Shown here piece after piece: positions 8,840-17,069 of a stretch of 64,000 bases of DNA (the stretch's first letter is position 1; the number at the start of each line of letters is the position of its first letter). The notes beneath the pieces were generated by a model. The model had not been told where the DNA came from, did not search any database, and was given only the letters and a program-made list of their open reading frames with translations. The translations under genes were made by a program, and so were the position numbers. Source of the DNA: Thiohalocapsa sp. PB-PSB1 (GTDB lineage: Bacteria > Pseudomonadota > Gammaproteobacteria > Chromatiales > Chromatiaceae); NCBI GenBank assembly GCA_016745215.1, contig CP050890.1:3720001-3784000 (forward strand), given 5' to 3'.

Positions 8840-9150
8840 CGTGGCAGCGCTTTTTCATTTGTAGGCCAATTTGAAGGCGGTCGATATTGATTGTCCGCAT
8901 AGATATACGCCAGCAAGGTAGAGGATGCGTGTGCGAGGAATGCGGTTGGCCGGTTGGAGCATCGCCGCTGACCTAGTGCCGCAGTCTACTACGCAACAAG
9001 ACCCGTCCGTCGAGAACCTATCCGCGGGTGACCGCAGTTAGCGTGAAGCGGTAGTTAGAGCAACGCAAAACCGTGGTCGGGAAGTAAGCCGGGTTCTTGC
9101 CGACGTTTAGGCAGACGTTTGCTTTATCTGTTTGCCGCCTGGTTTCCCGG
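8840..9150. other. Non-coding stretch before the intron-like RNA
   Basis: No gene is recognised. AAAACCGTGG at about 9067-9076 is a fragment of the REP-like unit seen beside the RAYT. On the minus strand near 9085-9098 the sequence AAGAACCCGGCTTA resembles the conserved 3' end of bacterial RNase P RNA. Confidence 0.4.
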
Positions 9151-9159
9151 CGGTGCCGC

Positions 9160-9889
9160 AATATCTCCGCCATGCATCGGTTCGTTCCCGGCTCCTCGCA
9201 GAACCGGACTTGGAGTGTTACACCATCCGGCTCCCAGCCCGAGTCTTTCGCAGTGGAACAGGGAAGCGAGTCCAGCGCCCTGTCGACTCCCCACCAAACG
9301 GCATCCGCCACAGTGGAGGGCTTCCCGCGCACCGCCCTAGGGCAGCAGCGCCAACTGCGTGAAACGCGCGAGCGTCAGTGTCACGGACTTCAGTCCTCTC
9401 GGTGTAGGGCCGTGTTTCACTCTCACGTTATCTCGGGCCGCCGCCCCTTTGCTCGACCCGCATTACCAGGCGTCACAGCTCGTATGGGTGGCTCCGACTT
9501 CCACGCACCACCGCCCGCGTCCTCGCTTTTACACTTATTCGCGGGTGCCCGCCTCCAGCGGACCGATGCGCGGATCTCGTTCTCGAACAGGCTGGTTACA
9601 ACGTCTTCTCAATGTCAGGCTCGATACGGCCTAGGACCCCGGGGAGTACCCATGCCGCTCGCCAGAGCGCGACACGGATTGTTGCCTGCCGGGGGGACAA
9701 ACCCGTCGGCACTCTCCGACTAAATTTTCGGGGCTCAACACCTTCAGGGCCGGCATAACCCGTAACCGCGCACCTCGCCTGCTTATCTGGCCTACGCATC
9801 GACGCCGCTGTTACCAGCAACGCCGCAAGGCTCGATACTGGGCTCGCGGCTCACGATTACCCAGGCGGGACTTCCACCCGCTAGAACAC
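9160..9889 (-). ncRNA. Probable ORF-less group II intron (boundaries approximate)
   Basis: On the minus strand the proposed 5' end at 9889 reads GTGTTCTAGC, close to the GUGYG consensus. A domain V-like hairpin lies at 9201-9233: GAGCCGGA pairs with TCCGGTTC, including the AGC catalytic triad and its G-U pair, but the apical stem is imperfect and the hairpin is 33 rather than 34 nt. Between them are many GC-rich hairpins and no reverse-transcriptase ORF, so it would need a maturase supplied in trans or is a decayed copy. The 3' end was not located exactly. Open frames within it are chance frames in structured RNA. Confidence 0.45.
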
Positions 9890-10082
9890 GCGGCCTTGCC
9901 AGGCCGCACTGGCCCCGGTTTTTTTGTTCCCTGTTTTTTCCCCGGTTTTTTCTGCCGATTTTTTCCACCTCGCCGGCACCGCCCGCTTCGCGGGCCGCGG
10001 CAGGTCGGCCCTTGTCCCAGGTCAGTCACGGTGAGCGTGGACTCGAGGCAGCTTGACAAGACTGTGGGATTCCCGCACTTGA
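9890..10082. other. T-rich gap before the HigBA-type pair
   Basis: Several runs of six to seven T separated by GC blocks lie at 9918-9966. They could act as terminators for rightward transcription, but no long stem was seen. No gene is present. Confidence 0.35.
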
Positions 10083-10388
10083 TTGCCCAGGCACAGGGTC
10101 GTCGAGACCGCCAGCTTCGCCAATCAGGCCGATACCATCTGGACGGAATCCGAGCGGCTCGCCTTTGTGAGCTGGATTGCCCGCAATCCGCTTGCCGGTG
10201 ATGTGATTTCTGGGGCGGCTGGTGCCCGTAAGGTGCGCTGGACGGTAATCGGTAAGGGTAAGCGTGGCGGAGTCCGCGTGACCTACTTCAACCGCCTGGC
10301 CGCGGGTCTGATCTACCTGATGGCGATTTACCGCAAGGCAGACCAGGCCACTATCGCCCCGGGCGATATCCCAGAGGTTGATCCATGA
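10083..10388 (+). CDS. HigB/RelE-type toxin of a toxin-antitoxin pair
   Basis: 101 residues. The pattern VVETASF...ADTIWTESER, NPLAGDVI.GAAGARKVRW and GVRVTYFN is that of RelE/HigB-like mRNA interferases of the 'GARKVR' type, which cleave mRNA on the ribosome. The only in-frame start after the upstream stop at 10080 is TTG 10083. Its stop overlaps the start of the following antitoxin gene (ATGA), the usual toxin-first HigBA order. Confidence 0.8.
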   Translation: MPRHRVVETASFANQADTIWTESERLAFVSWIARNPLAGDVISGAAGARKVRWTVIGKGKRGGVRVTYFNRLAAGLIYLMAIYRKADQATIAPGDIPEVDP

Positions 10389-10723
10389 GCATTGATCTGG
10401 AAGCCATCGCCAAGGCCATCGAGGCCGATGCCGGGGAGCCCACCCCCGGGTTGCGCGAATCCCTGGCCGAGATGGCCGCGGACGAGCGCTCGCGCACTCA
10501 CACCCCGGAGCAGATCGCCCTGCGCGAGGCGCGGGCGGTCCTGGGTCTGTCGCAGCCGGCCTTCGCCCGGCTCATCGACACCCCGGTGGGCACTGTCCGG
10601 GATTGGGAGCAGGGACGTTTTCCACCCCCGGGCAGTGCCTTGCTGGTTGCACGCATTGCCCGCGAGCACCCGGAGGTGCTACGGCCTTTTCTCGCCGAGG
10701 GGGAAATCGGTGGCCACTCCTGA
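10385..10723 (+). CDS. Xre-family HigA-like antitoxin
   Basis: 112 residues; the C-terminal half LREARAVLGLSQPAFARLID, then VGTVRDWEQGRFPP, is a classic helix-turn-helix of the Xre/HigA type. It overlaps the toxin stop by 4 bp, so the two are co-translated. It should bind both the toxin and an operator upstream of the pair; no operator was identified by eye. Confidence 0.85.
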   Translation: MSIDLEAIAKAIEADAGEPTPGLRESLAEMAADERSRTHTPEQIALREARAVLGLSQPAFARLIDTPVGTVRDWEQGRFPPPGSALLVARIAREHPEVLRPFLAEGEIGGHS

Positions 10724-10845
10724 GCCGAAGCCCTTAAAGGGGCAAAAACGGGTCAGGCTCAATAAAGGCGATGATGTTGACAACGATTGGGGGTCTTTTT
10801 TGCGTTCAAGCGCACTGTCGTTGAAGACTGTTCTCGCTATCGAGA

Positions 10846-11484
10846 TTGCAAAACAATTATTACGAACAACACGCCACTTCCTTCTTTGACGAGACGCTCA
10901 GAGTCGACATGATGCCGCTCTACGGTCGCTTCCTGCCGATGCTGCCGGATGAGGCGGCAATCCTCGACGCTGGCTGCGGGTCCGGTCGGGATGCGCTGTG
11001 CTTCGCAAGGCGAAGCCATCGCGTAACCGCCTTTGATGCCACGCCGAGCCTCGTCTCGCTCGCCGAGCGCCACCTTGGGCAGTTGGTGCAGTGCTTGCGC
11101 TTCCAGGACGTCAACTGGCACAACCAGTTCGATGGCATCTGGGCCTGCGCGAGCCTGCTCCATGTGCCGGCCGCCGAACTTGCCGGCGTCATGCGACGGC
11201 TCCGTAACGCCCTGAGGCCGCGCGGTATCCTCTACGCCTTCTGCAAATACGGCAAAGGCGAGCGTGAGCACCGAGGGCGGCGCTTCACCGATCTGGATGA
11301 GCCGGGCCTTGCGGCACTGCTGGAGCAGACCCGCGGCCTGGAAGAGCGCGACACCTGGATCACCAGCGTCCTCCGCCCCGGCCGCGAGTCGGAGCGCTGG
11401 CTGAACACGCTGCTGCGCAGGACGGCACCTCCTGCACCTCGCGCGGTGACGCCAGCACCCGCTTACCGTCCAGGATCGCCGTGA
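10846..11484 (+). CDS. Class I SAM-dependent methyltransferase, C-terminus replaced
   Basis: TTG start at 10846 gives YYEQHATSFFDETLRVDM, the usual opening of this methyltransferase group. AILDAGCGSGRDALCFARRS is SAM motif I, FDGIWACASLLHVP is motif II/III, and YAFCKYGKGER is the conserved later segment. After about residue 188 the frame runs into DNA that on the opposite strand codes for a Fic protein fragment, so the last 20-25 residues are probably not native. Whether it is active is unknown; core motifs are intact. Confidence 0.7.
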   Translation: MQNNYYEQHATSFFDETLRVDMMPLYGRFLPMLPDEAAILDAGCGSGRDALCFARRSHRVTAFDATPSLVSLAERHLGQLVQCLRFQDVNWHNQFDGIWACASLLHVPAAELAGVMRRLRNALRPRGILYAFCKYGKGEREHRGRRFTDLDEPGLAALLEQTRGLEERDTWITSVLRPGRESERWLNTLLRRTAPPAPRAVTPAPAYRPGSP

Positions 11485-11641
11485 CCTGACCGGGCGACAA
11501 CCGGTTGCCTTCGATGGCCAAGGTGGCGTGAACCGCGCGGGCGCGATTGGCCCAGCGCCGTCGGGGCGAGCGGGCAACCTCGCCGCGGAGTGCGCTCAGC
11601 CGGTCGAGCCGCCTTTCGATCTCGGCAACCAGAGCAGGCAT
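11425..11641 (-). pseudogene. Fic-family protein, N-terminal fragment
   Basis: The minus strand gives HATLAIEGNRLSPGQVTAIL and DGKRVLASPREVQEV, a strong match to the N-terminal domain found in many Fic proteins. The Fic core motif HPFxxGNGR is absent because the gene is cut off at about 11425, exactly where the methyltransferase ends. The remaining piece is non-functional. Confidence 0.75.
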
Positions 11642-11791
11642 TGACGATGTCGTCGAATAAGGTCGATCCTATGTCGGGGCCATCGGTAGCGGACGGATCA
11701 GGCAACAAATCTGTACACTTCGATATCGGCGTTTGCAATCATCTCATAGGCAAACAGAACCGTATGGGAACCGAATGATGACCAAGACCTG

Positions 11792-12181
11792 ATGACCAAG
11801 ACCTGCCCGTTCTGCGACATCGCGTCGGACCGCATCCTTACCGAGACTGACCTAACGCTGACGATCAATGACGGCTTCCCGGTCTCGCCCGGCCATCTGC
11901 TGGTGATCCCGAAGCGGCACTTCGCCAGCGCCCTTGATGCAACCGATGCAGAGATGGCCGAGCTTTGGCGGGCTCTGCGGCAGGCTGCGCAGCGCATGCA
12001 GACTGAACGCGGACCCAACGGCTTTAACATCGGCGTCAATGTCGGCGCCGCCGCGGGGCAGACCCTGATGCATCTGCACTGGCATCTGATCCCGAGGTAT
12101 CAGGGCGATCAGCCCGATCCGCGTGGCGGCATTCGGCGCATCTTTCCGGCGCTGGCGGACTATTGGAGCCCGCACCGGTGA
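11792..12181 (+). CDS. HIT-family hydrolase/transferase
   Basis: 129 residues. CPFCDI near the N-terminus and HLHWHLIPRYQGD at about residues 90-102 give the HIT motif H.H.H, which acts as the catalytic nucleotide-binding triad of histidine-triad phosphoramidases and Fhit-like enzymes. SPGHLLVIPKRH is also typical. The sequence ATGACCAAGACCTG is duplicated in tandem just at the start, so the first ATG (11778) runs into a stop after four codons and the second copy (11792) is the true start. Confidence 0.85.
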   Translation: MTKTCPFCDIASDRILTETDLTLTINDGFPVSPGHLLVIPKRHFASALDATDAEMAELWRALRQAAQRMQTERGPNGFNIGVNVGAAAGQTLMHLHWHLIPRYQGDQPDPRGGIRRIFPALADYWSPHR

Positions 12182-12224
12182 CGACGACGGCGAACAACAG
12201 GGACGACTCGGAACCACGCGGTGC

Positions 12225-12483
12225 GCCGACCTCGGAGCTGTTCGAGTCGCTGCCGCTGGTCTGCCCCAACTGCGGCGCGGACATGCGCATCATTGCCTTC
12301 ATCACCGAGGCCGTGCCCGTCGAGCAGATCCTCACCCACATCGGTGAGCCACCGCGTCCACCCCCGATCTCGCCCGCCCGCGGACCGCCCGCCTGGGACG
12401 AGGCACCCGAGCCGATGCCGGACTGGGACCTCCTCCAGCAGCCCGAGCCCGACTTCGAGTTCGATCAGCGCGTCTCCTGGTAG
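12225..12483 (+). pseudogene. IS91-like transposase, C-terminal remnant
   Basis: CPNCGADMRIIAFITEAVPV, then QILTHIGEPPRPP and ISPARGPPAWDEA, match the C-terminal tail of IS91/IS1294-type transposases (zinc-finger-like CPxCG followed by the proline-rich end). The HUH catalytic region is missing. An in-frame ATG at 12163 overlaps the HIT gene by 19 bp, but this is likely accidental. Confidence 0.6.
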
Positions 12484-12568
12484 CCGCCGTCTCTCTCGCA
12501 GGGAACGGTGCAGCCCCGCTCGTCTGCCGGAGGCACGCTGCCCCGCAGATGCGCGCGCCAGCACCCCA

Positions 12569-12700
12569 GAACGCGCGCGCCTGCAACGCCCCGACGCCCG
12601 TCAGCCCCGCAGTTGGGCATTGACCCCGCACCCCACCCCTGCTAACCTCCTTACCTTGGGCCAACCTGGACGCTCAGGGTGGCTTGGATTTCCTATCCGT
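12569..12700. repeat. 132-bp direct repeat, left copy (contains one 47-bp hairpin unit)
   Basis: This segment is identical over 132 bp to 14062-14193. Its last 47 bp (12654-12700) is the hairpin unit that forms the tandem array at 14.1-14.4 kb. In each unit GCCAACCTG and CAGGGTGGC can pair (8 of 9) around a 6-base loop. The TAXI gene lies between the two copies. Confidence 0.9.
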
Positions 12701-12719
12701 CCAACACGAGAGGAAAACT

Positions 12720-13721
12720 ATGAGAAGCACGACCGCCCTCATCACGGCGCTGCTGCTGTGGTGCACGCCCATAGCCGCCAATGATGCGCGCAATTACGTC
12801 CTTGCGACCGCCAGCACCGGGGGTACCTACTACCCCGTCGGCGTGGGGATCGGCACCCTGGTGAACGTGTTTCTCCAGCCCAGCCAAAAGATTGGCCTAC
12901 TGACCCTCAATACGGCGGGCTCGCGGGAGAATATCCAGCTGCTCGAAGACAACTACGCGCAGCTCGCGCTGGTCGAGGCGTTGTACGGCTACGAAGCGTG
13001 GAATGGGCTGGGACCCTACGCCGAGGTCGGGCCGCAAAAGGAGCTGCGGGCCATATCCAGCCTTTGGCACGATGCAGAGCAGTTCCTGACCGTCGCGGAG
13101 AACGTGAAGACGGGCACCATCATGGATCTAGCCGGGCTGCAGGGGGGCCGTCTCGCGATCGGGGCTCGGGGTTCCGGTGCTCGCGGCTCGAACCTGCGCA
13201 TACTGACCAATTTGGGACTCGATCCGGATACGGATTTCGAGCTGGTCAACCTCGATTACGCGGCGAGCGTTCCCGCACTCCGCCGCGGGCAAGTGGCGGC
13301 GGCGAGCACGCCCGGCGGCCTGCCCACCGGTGACGTCTCGGTGGCGTTCGGCACCATGGGCAAGCGCGTCAGGATGCTCGGCTTTACGGAGGAACAAGCG
13401 GCGAAGGCCGACGGCGGACTGGGCATTTGGGCGCCCTACGTGGTCCCCGCCGGCACCTATCCCGGCCAGGACGAGGACATCAACACCATTGCGCAGATCA
13501 ACTTTTTGGCGGTACGCGCCGATGTCGAAGAAGAGGCGGTGTATCAGATCACCAAGACGATCTACGAGCACCTGCCTTTTCTGAACCGCCTGCACCGGGC
13601 GACCCAAGAGCTCTCCCCAGAGCACGCCCTCGACGGTCTGCCGGTGCCTCTGCATGCCGGCGCTGCCCGCTATTTCGAGGAGATTGGTTTGACCATACCG
13701 GATCGGATCAAGCCGCAGTGA
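12720..13721 (+). CDS. TAXI-family TRAP transporter solute-binding protein (orphan)
   Basis: 333 residues from ATG 12720, chosen because GAGG lies eight to eleven bases upstream and a signal peptide follows (MRSTTALITALLLWCTPIAA). NYVLATASTGGTYYPVG is the conserved start of the mature TAXI domain, with TAGSRENIQLLEDNYAQLAL and SLWHDAEQF. These periplasmic proteins bind small carboxylates or glutamate-like ligands for TRAP permeases. No TRAP membrane subunit is in the window, so it may work with a permease coded elsewhere or have a sensing role. It is bracketed by exact 132-bp repeats. Confidence 0.85.
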   Translation: MRSTTALITALLLWCTPIAANDARNYVLATASTGGTYYPVGVGIGTLVNVFLQPSQKIGLLTLNTAGSRENIQLLEDNYAQLALVEALYGYEAWNGLGPYAEVGPQKELRAISSLWHDAEQFLTVAENVKTGTIMDLAGLQGGRLAIGARGSGARGSNLRILTNLGLDPDTDFELVNLDYAASVPALRRGQVAAASTPGGLPTGDVSVAFGTMGKRVRMLGFTEEQAAKADGGLGIWAPYVVPAGTYPGQDEDINTIAQINFLAVRADVEEEAVYQITKTIYEHLPFLNRLHRATQELSPEHALDGLPVPLHAGAARYFEEIGLTIPDRIKPQ

Positions 13722-14061
13722 CAGCCTCGCCGCGGCCGGTTGCCGCGGGCGGGAGCGCCGGATGCGGGCCTGATGCTCGTATTCGGCACGCCTGCCGGTT
13801 CGACAATCGCGCTCCGCGCGGCGGCTGCGAGCCGCAGGGCATCGCTGCCAATGGTGGGTGTCAACACCCGCGACAGCAGCATATTCCAGTGCATGAATCG
13901 GATGGGTTTCGCTTCGCTCTACCCATCCTACGGGCTACGGGCTCCGTGCAGACGCGGGTCAGTCGATGACCATCTCCAGCCGGTAGTTCGCGATCTCATA
14001 TCGGAGCGACCGCCATCGCATCGAAGGCAGGGCGCTGGGGCCGGGGGCTGCGCCCCGACCG
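13722..14061. other. Gap after the TAXI gene
   Basis: No supported gene. Frames through it lack family features, and the sequence ends in a GC-rich inverted repeat (GGGGCCGGGGGCTGCGCCCC near 14037-14056) just before the second 132-bp repeat. Confidence 0.4.
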
Positions 14062-14193
14062 GAACGCGCGCGCCTGCAACGCCCCGACGCCCGTCAGCCC
14101 CGCAGTTGGGCATTGACCCCGCACCCCACCCCTGCTAACCTCCTTACCTTGGGCCAACCTGGACGCTCAGGGTGGCTTGGATTTCCTATCCGT
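14062..14193. repeat. 132-bp direct repeat, right copy
   Basis: Exact copy of 12569-12700; together they flank the TAXI gene at a spacing of 1,493 bp. Its last 47 bp starts the tandem array. Confidence 0.9.
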
Positions 14194-14433
14194 CATTGAC
14201 CCCGCACCCCACCCCTGCTAACCTCCTTACCTTGGGCCAACCTGGACGCTCAGGGTGGCTTGGATTTCCTATCCGTCCTTGGGCCAACCTGGACGCTCAG
14301 GGTGGCTTGGATTTCCTATCCGTCCTTGGGCCAACCTGGACGCTCAGGGTGGCTTGGATTTCCTATCCGTTGGATTTCCTATCCGTCCTTGGGCCAACCT
14401 GGACGCTCAGGGTGGCTTGGATTTCCTATCCGT
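14194..14433. repeat. Tandem array of the 47-bp hairpin repeat
   Basis: The array continues from the 132-bp repeat. First comes an 83-bp partial copy (14194-14276), then full 47-bp units at 14277-14323 and 14324-14370, a 16-bp fragment (TGGATTTCCTATCCGT, 14371-14386) and a last unit at 14387-14433. All units appear identical. Each begins CCTTGGGCCAACCTGGACGC and ends TGGATTTCCTATCCGT. There are no variable spacers, so it is not a CRISPR array. Confidence 0.9.
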
Positions 14434-14713
14434 AAGATGCGCCGACGAGTGATCTGTCGCCGAAGGTGAGGCGATTGTTCAGAACAAAATTGGTCGTCAT
14501 CGCTACCCAGACGGATAGAACCTGTGCCCAAAGGAAGTTCACTCCTGCGATTCGGTGAAGTCCCCCTAGAACCAGCACCTGTACGACGACTCCGCTCAAT
14601 CCGACAAGTCCGAACATGACGAAGCGCGTCGGTAGCCAAGCGGGGCACTTGAGCAGCATCGACTCCATTACATTCGAGCCAGCGAAATCAGTTGTTCCAG
14701 TTGCCTTATTCAT
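14426..14713 (-). pseudogene. GtrA-like membrane domain, truncated by the repeat array
   Basis: 95 residues. RFVMFGLVGLSGVVVQVLVL, then an alternate-hydrophobic stretch and AMTTNFVLNNRLTFGDRSL, match GtrA-type four-helix membrane domains, often the tail of dolichol-phosphate-mannose-synthase-like glycosyltransferases. The glycosyltransferase part is absent upstream. The C-terminus stops two residues into the array, whose terminal ATAG-reading sequence supplies the stop codon. Confidence 0.65.
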
Positions 14714-15297
14714 TCGCAGACATGGCTCCCGCCCGAACTACCGAGCGCGTAGATGAAAAACTACGTTGAGTTCTTCGGCTGATGGCGGGCTGTCTGGCAC
14801 TCTGCGTTACCACCTCTACCCGCGTTCTGAATTGGTTTTAAATCAGTTGGGCTTGACTATCTTGCAGAATCGGCAGCAGCACAACCCAAGGATTGGATTT
14901 TCGTCATTGATACAATATGACCCCGGGCGGGTTGAAATGTTTGGTAACACTCGTACGCCTATCAGCCAGTTGGCAAGCCCGGTTACTTGCCCAGCCAGTG
15001 TGGCATGAATCGATAGCTGTTCGGGATGCTCCAAAAGCGTAACGCCTTTGGTCATCATCAGCTACGCTGCGCGACAATCCGCGCTATCGTATACCTTTCA
15101 ATCTCATACAACAAGGACAACAAGATTCCTTCAGCAATTCCCGCTGTGTACGAGCGGGATCGCCCGAGCGCGGCGCGAGCGTGTGTGGAAACCGCACAGG
15201 CGAACACAGGCTTCGCCACGAGACGACGCTGTTGTTCTGGCTGGCTGTTTGGTTACCCTCAAGACGTTCTTCAAGCACATTCGTTCACGGCCGTCGA
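14714..15297. other. Long stretch without a recognised gene
   Basis: A minus-strand frame at 14843-15058 (71 codons) shows no known family. No repeat or RNA signature was seen. It separates the GtrA fragment from the transposase and may include the transposase element's left end, but no terminal inverted repeat could be matched with the right side. Confidence 0.35.
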
Positions 15298-16638
15298 CTA
15301 GGAGGTGTCAGGCGGCAAGGGCAGCAGTGGCGGCTGGATAATGGAGCGATAGAGCGTGTCCCAATCGGGAATCAGGCAGAGATCGAAGCGCGCACGCAGT
15401 TTGCGCCACAAGCGCGTCTTGCTCTGCGCCGCCGTTAAGGCGGCCTGGAACAGCCGGCAGCCGCGCTGTTGGATCTGATCGATCAGAAACGCCAGCATCA
15501 TCAGATGCATGAGCACGGTGCTGAGGTTGTTGTTGCCGTGACCGAAGTTGTGCTCGAAGTGATAGCCTTGGTTCTTGAGGGTGTTGAAGGTTTCGTTTTC
15601 GACTTTCCAGCGTGCGCGGGCTCCTCGCATCAGCGTCATGAGGTTGCTGTCATCAATGGTGAAATCGGTGACCCAGGAGAAGTGGGTGACCTTGCCGTCC
15701 GGGGTGTGTTCCCAGTACTCGAGGAAATTGACCTCGAGGTCGAAGTTGGACTCGTTCAGCGGTGCGCCGTTGAGATAGCGGAAACGGTGACGTACCCCCT
15801 CGGCGTCGGTGAACTCGACCTCGCGCGTCTCGGGCGTGGCGGCTACCCAATCGAACAAGTAGGTGTGATCGTTCTGCTTGGCGCCGAGGATGAAGCGCAG
15901 ATCGAGTGCCTGCAACTGGCGGATGTGCGGGGCATTGGAAGCGAGGCCGTCTTCGACGACGATCAGCTTCAGATGCGGATGCGCGCGGCGCAGGTCCGCC
16001 AGCAGGCGCTTGGCGGCGTTGCGCTCGCAGTCATTCTTGCGCGCGCCGTCTTGCTTGAGGATCGGCTCGGGCGCCAGCGGGAACACCTCGCTGTGATCGG
16101 GGTGTACCAGCACCGCCCCGAGCATCTGGTGGTAGTAGGTGGTGGTGCCATTGCGGTGGTGCTTCTCCCCGCACTGCGGGCAATGCACGTTGGAGGAGGA
16201 GAAATACTCGGTGCCATCGAGTGAGAGCAGGTAATGGCCGTCAAGGTATTCAAACCCCTCCAGCCCCTTGCCGCGTTGCAGGTCTGCAAACAGCGCCTTG
16301 TACAGCGGGAGCAACTGGCTCGGATCGAATGCATCGAGACGTTCGCGAAAGCGCGTGTCGCTTGGTGCCCGTTCGATCCCGTAGAGCGCGTGCAGATTCG
16401 CCCGCGTGGTCTCTTCCCGACTGTCCTGCTCGAATTGCAGCAGCGAAGGATACTTCAGCCCGAACAACGCCAGTCCCGACATCAGATAATCGACCAGCGT
16501 AATCTTGCCATCGCACGGGTCGGGAATCTTCGCAAAAAACCGCCGCGCCTTGTTCAGCAGCCCGGCGGCGCTGAGTTGTTTGCGTGAAATCGGAGCACTC
16601 ATCAACATCTGCCTCTCAGCCTCGAGTATGTGCGACAT
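15298..16638 (-). CDS. DDE transposase, IS4/ISNCY-like, apparently intact
   Basis: 446 residues with no frameshift. SRKQLSAAGLLNKARRFFAK starts the family, LSLDGTEYFSSSNVHCPQCG contains the first catalytic Asp with a CxxC zinc pair, LIVVEDGLASNAPHIRQL the second, and ARARWKVENETFNTLKNQGY the catalytic Glu. GYHFEHNFGHG is a hallmark. It is the only transposase here that looks functional. Insertion-sequence ends could not be defined by eye. Confidence 0.8.
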   Translation of the reverse strand: MSHILEAERQMLMSAPISRKQLSAAGLLNKARRFFAKIPDPCDGKITLVDYLMSGLALFGLKYPSLLQFEQDSREETTRANLHALYGIERAPSDTRFRERLDAFDPSQLLPLYKALFADLQRGKGLEGFEYLDGHYLLSLDGTEYFSSSNVHCPQCGEKHHRNGTTTYYHQMLGAVLVHPDHSEVFPLAPEPILKQDGARKNDCERNAAKRLLADLRRAHPHLKLIVVEDGLASNAPHIRQLQALDLRFILGAKQNDHTYLFDWVAATPETREVEFTDAEGVRHRFRYLNGAPLNESNFDLEVNFLEYWEHTPDGKVTHFSWVTDFTIDDSNLMTLMRGARARWKVENETFNTLKNQGYHFEHNFGHGNNNLSTVLMHLMMLAFLIDQIQQRGCRLFQAALTAAQSKTRLWRKLRARFDLCLIPDWDTLYRSIIQPPLLPLPPDTS

Positions 16639-16869
16639 TATACCGATTCAGCCACGAAGTTTACGAAGAACTATTTTCGAAGCTTCGCCAACACGATGTT
16701 TTCAAAGCAGAATTTTTTTCATCGGGAATTGCTGAGATTCCTTGGATAGCGAAGACCCGAACCGCATCGCGCGACGTGCTGTATTCCTGCCGTTATCCTT
16801 GGCTCTTAGGGACAGTAAGCACTTTTTTGCCAACTACGCGATCTCGTTCCGACGCTTGCATGTTGTCCA
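16639..16869. other. Upstream region of the transposase
   Basis: No gene is recognised; it probably holds the insertion sequence's right end and the edge of an IS66 remnant. Confidence 0.3.
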
Positions 16870-17069
16870 AGGGGATGGTGTGCCTATTCAGATTGTGCGG
16901 CAGCAGTGCCGCGACGGCTTCGGGGGTCTTGGTGCCGTTGGGGCGCCAGCAAATAGCCGGGTCTTTCTGCCGACCACGAGCGGGCAAATGGCGTTCTCGG
17001 TGCGGTTGTTGGTGATTTCCAAATGGCCGTCGTCGAGGAAGGTGATTAGCGTCGGTGATTGGATAAAGG
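16870..17069 (-). pseudogene. IS66-family TnpC remnant
   Basis: The minus strand reads FLDDGHLEITNNRTENAICP followed by LVVGRKTRLFAGAP, a clear decayed form of the IS66 motif DG.L.IDNN..ER.IRP...GRKNWLF. A frameshift follows, and a LLPHNL tail in another frame matches the usual LLPWNL end. Only this C-terminal piece remains. Confidence 0.75.

Noticed and set aside
9097..9723. 208-codon plus-strand frame
   Set aside because: Lies across the intron-like RNA; Arg/Ser/Pro-rich with no domain.
12684..12719. N-terminal extension of the TAXI protein
   Set aside because: These codons belong to the 47-bp repeat and would mask the signal peptide; the ribosome site supports 12720.
14147..14433. CRISPR array
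   Set aside because: Units are directly adjacent and identical with no variable spacers of similar length.
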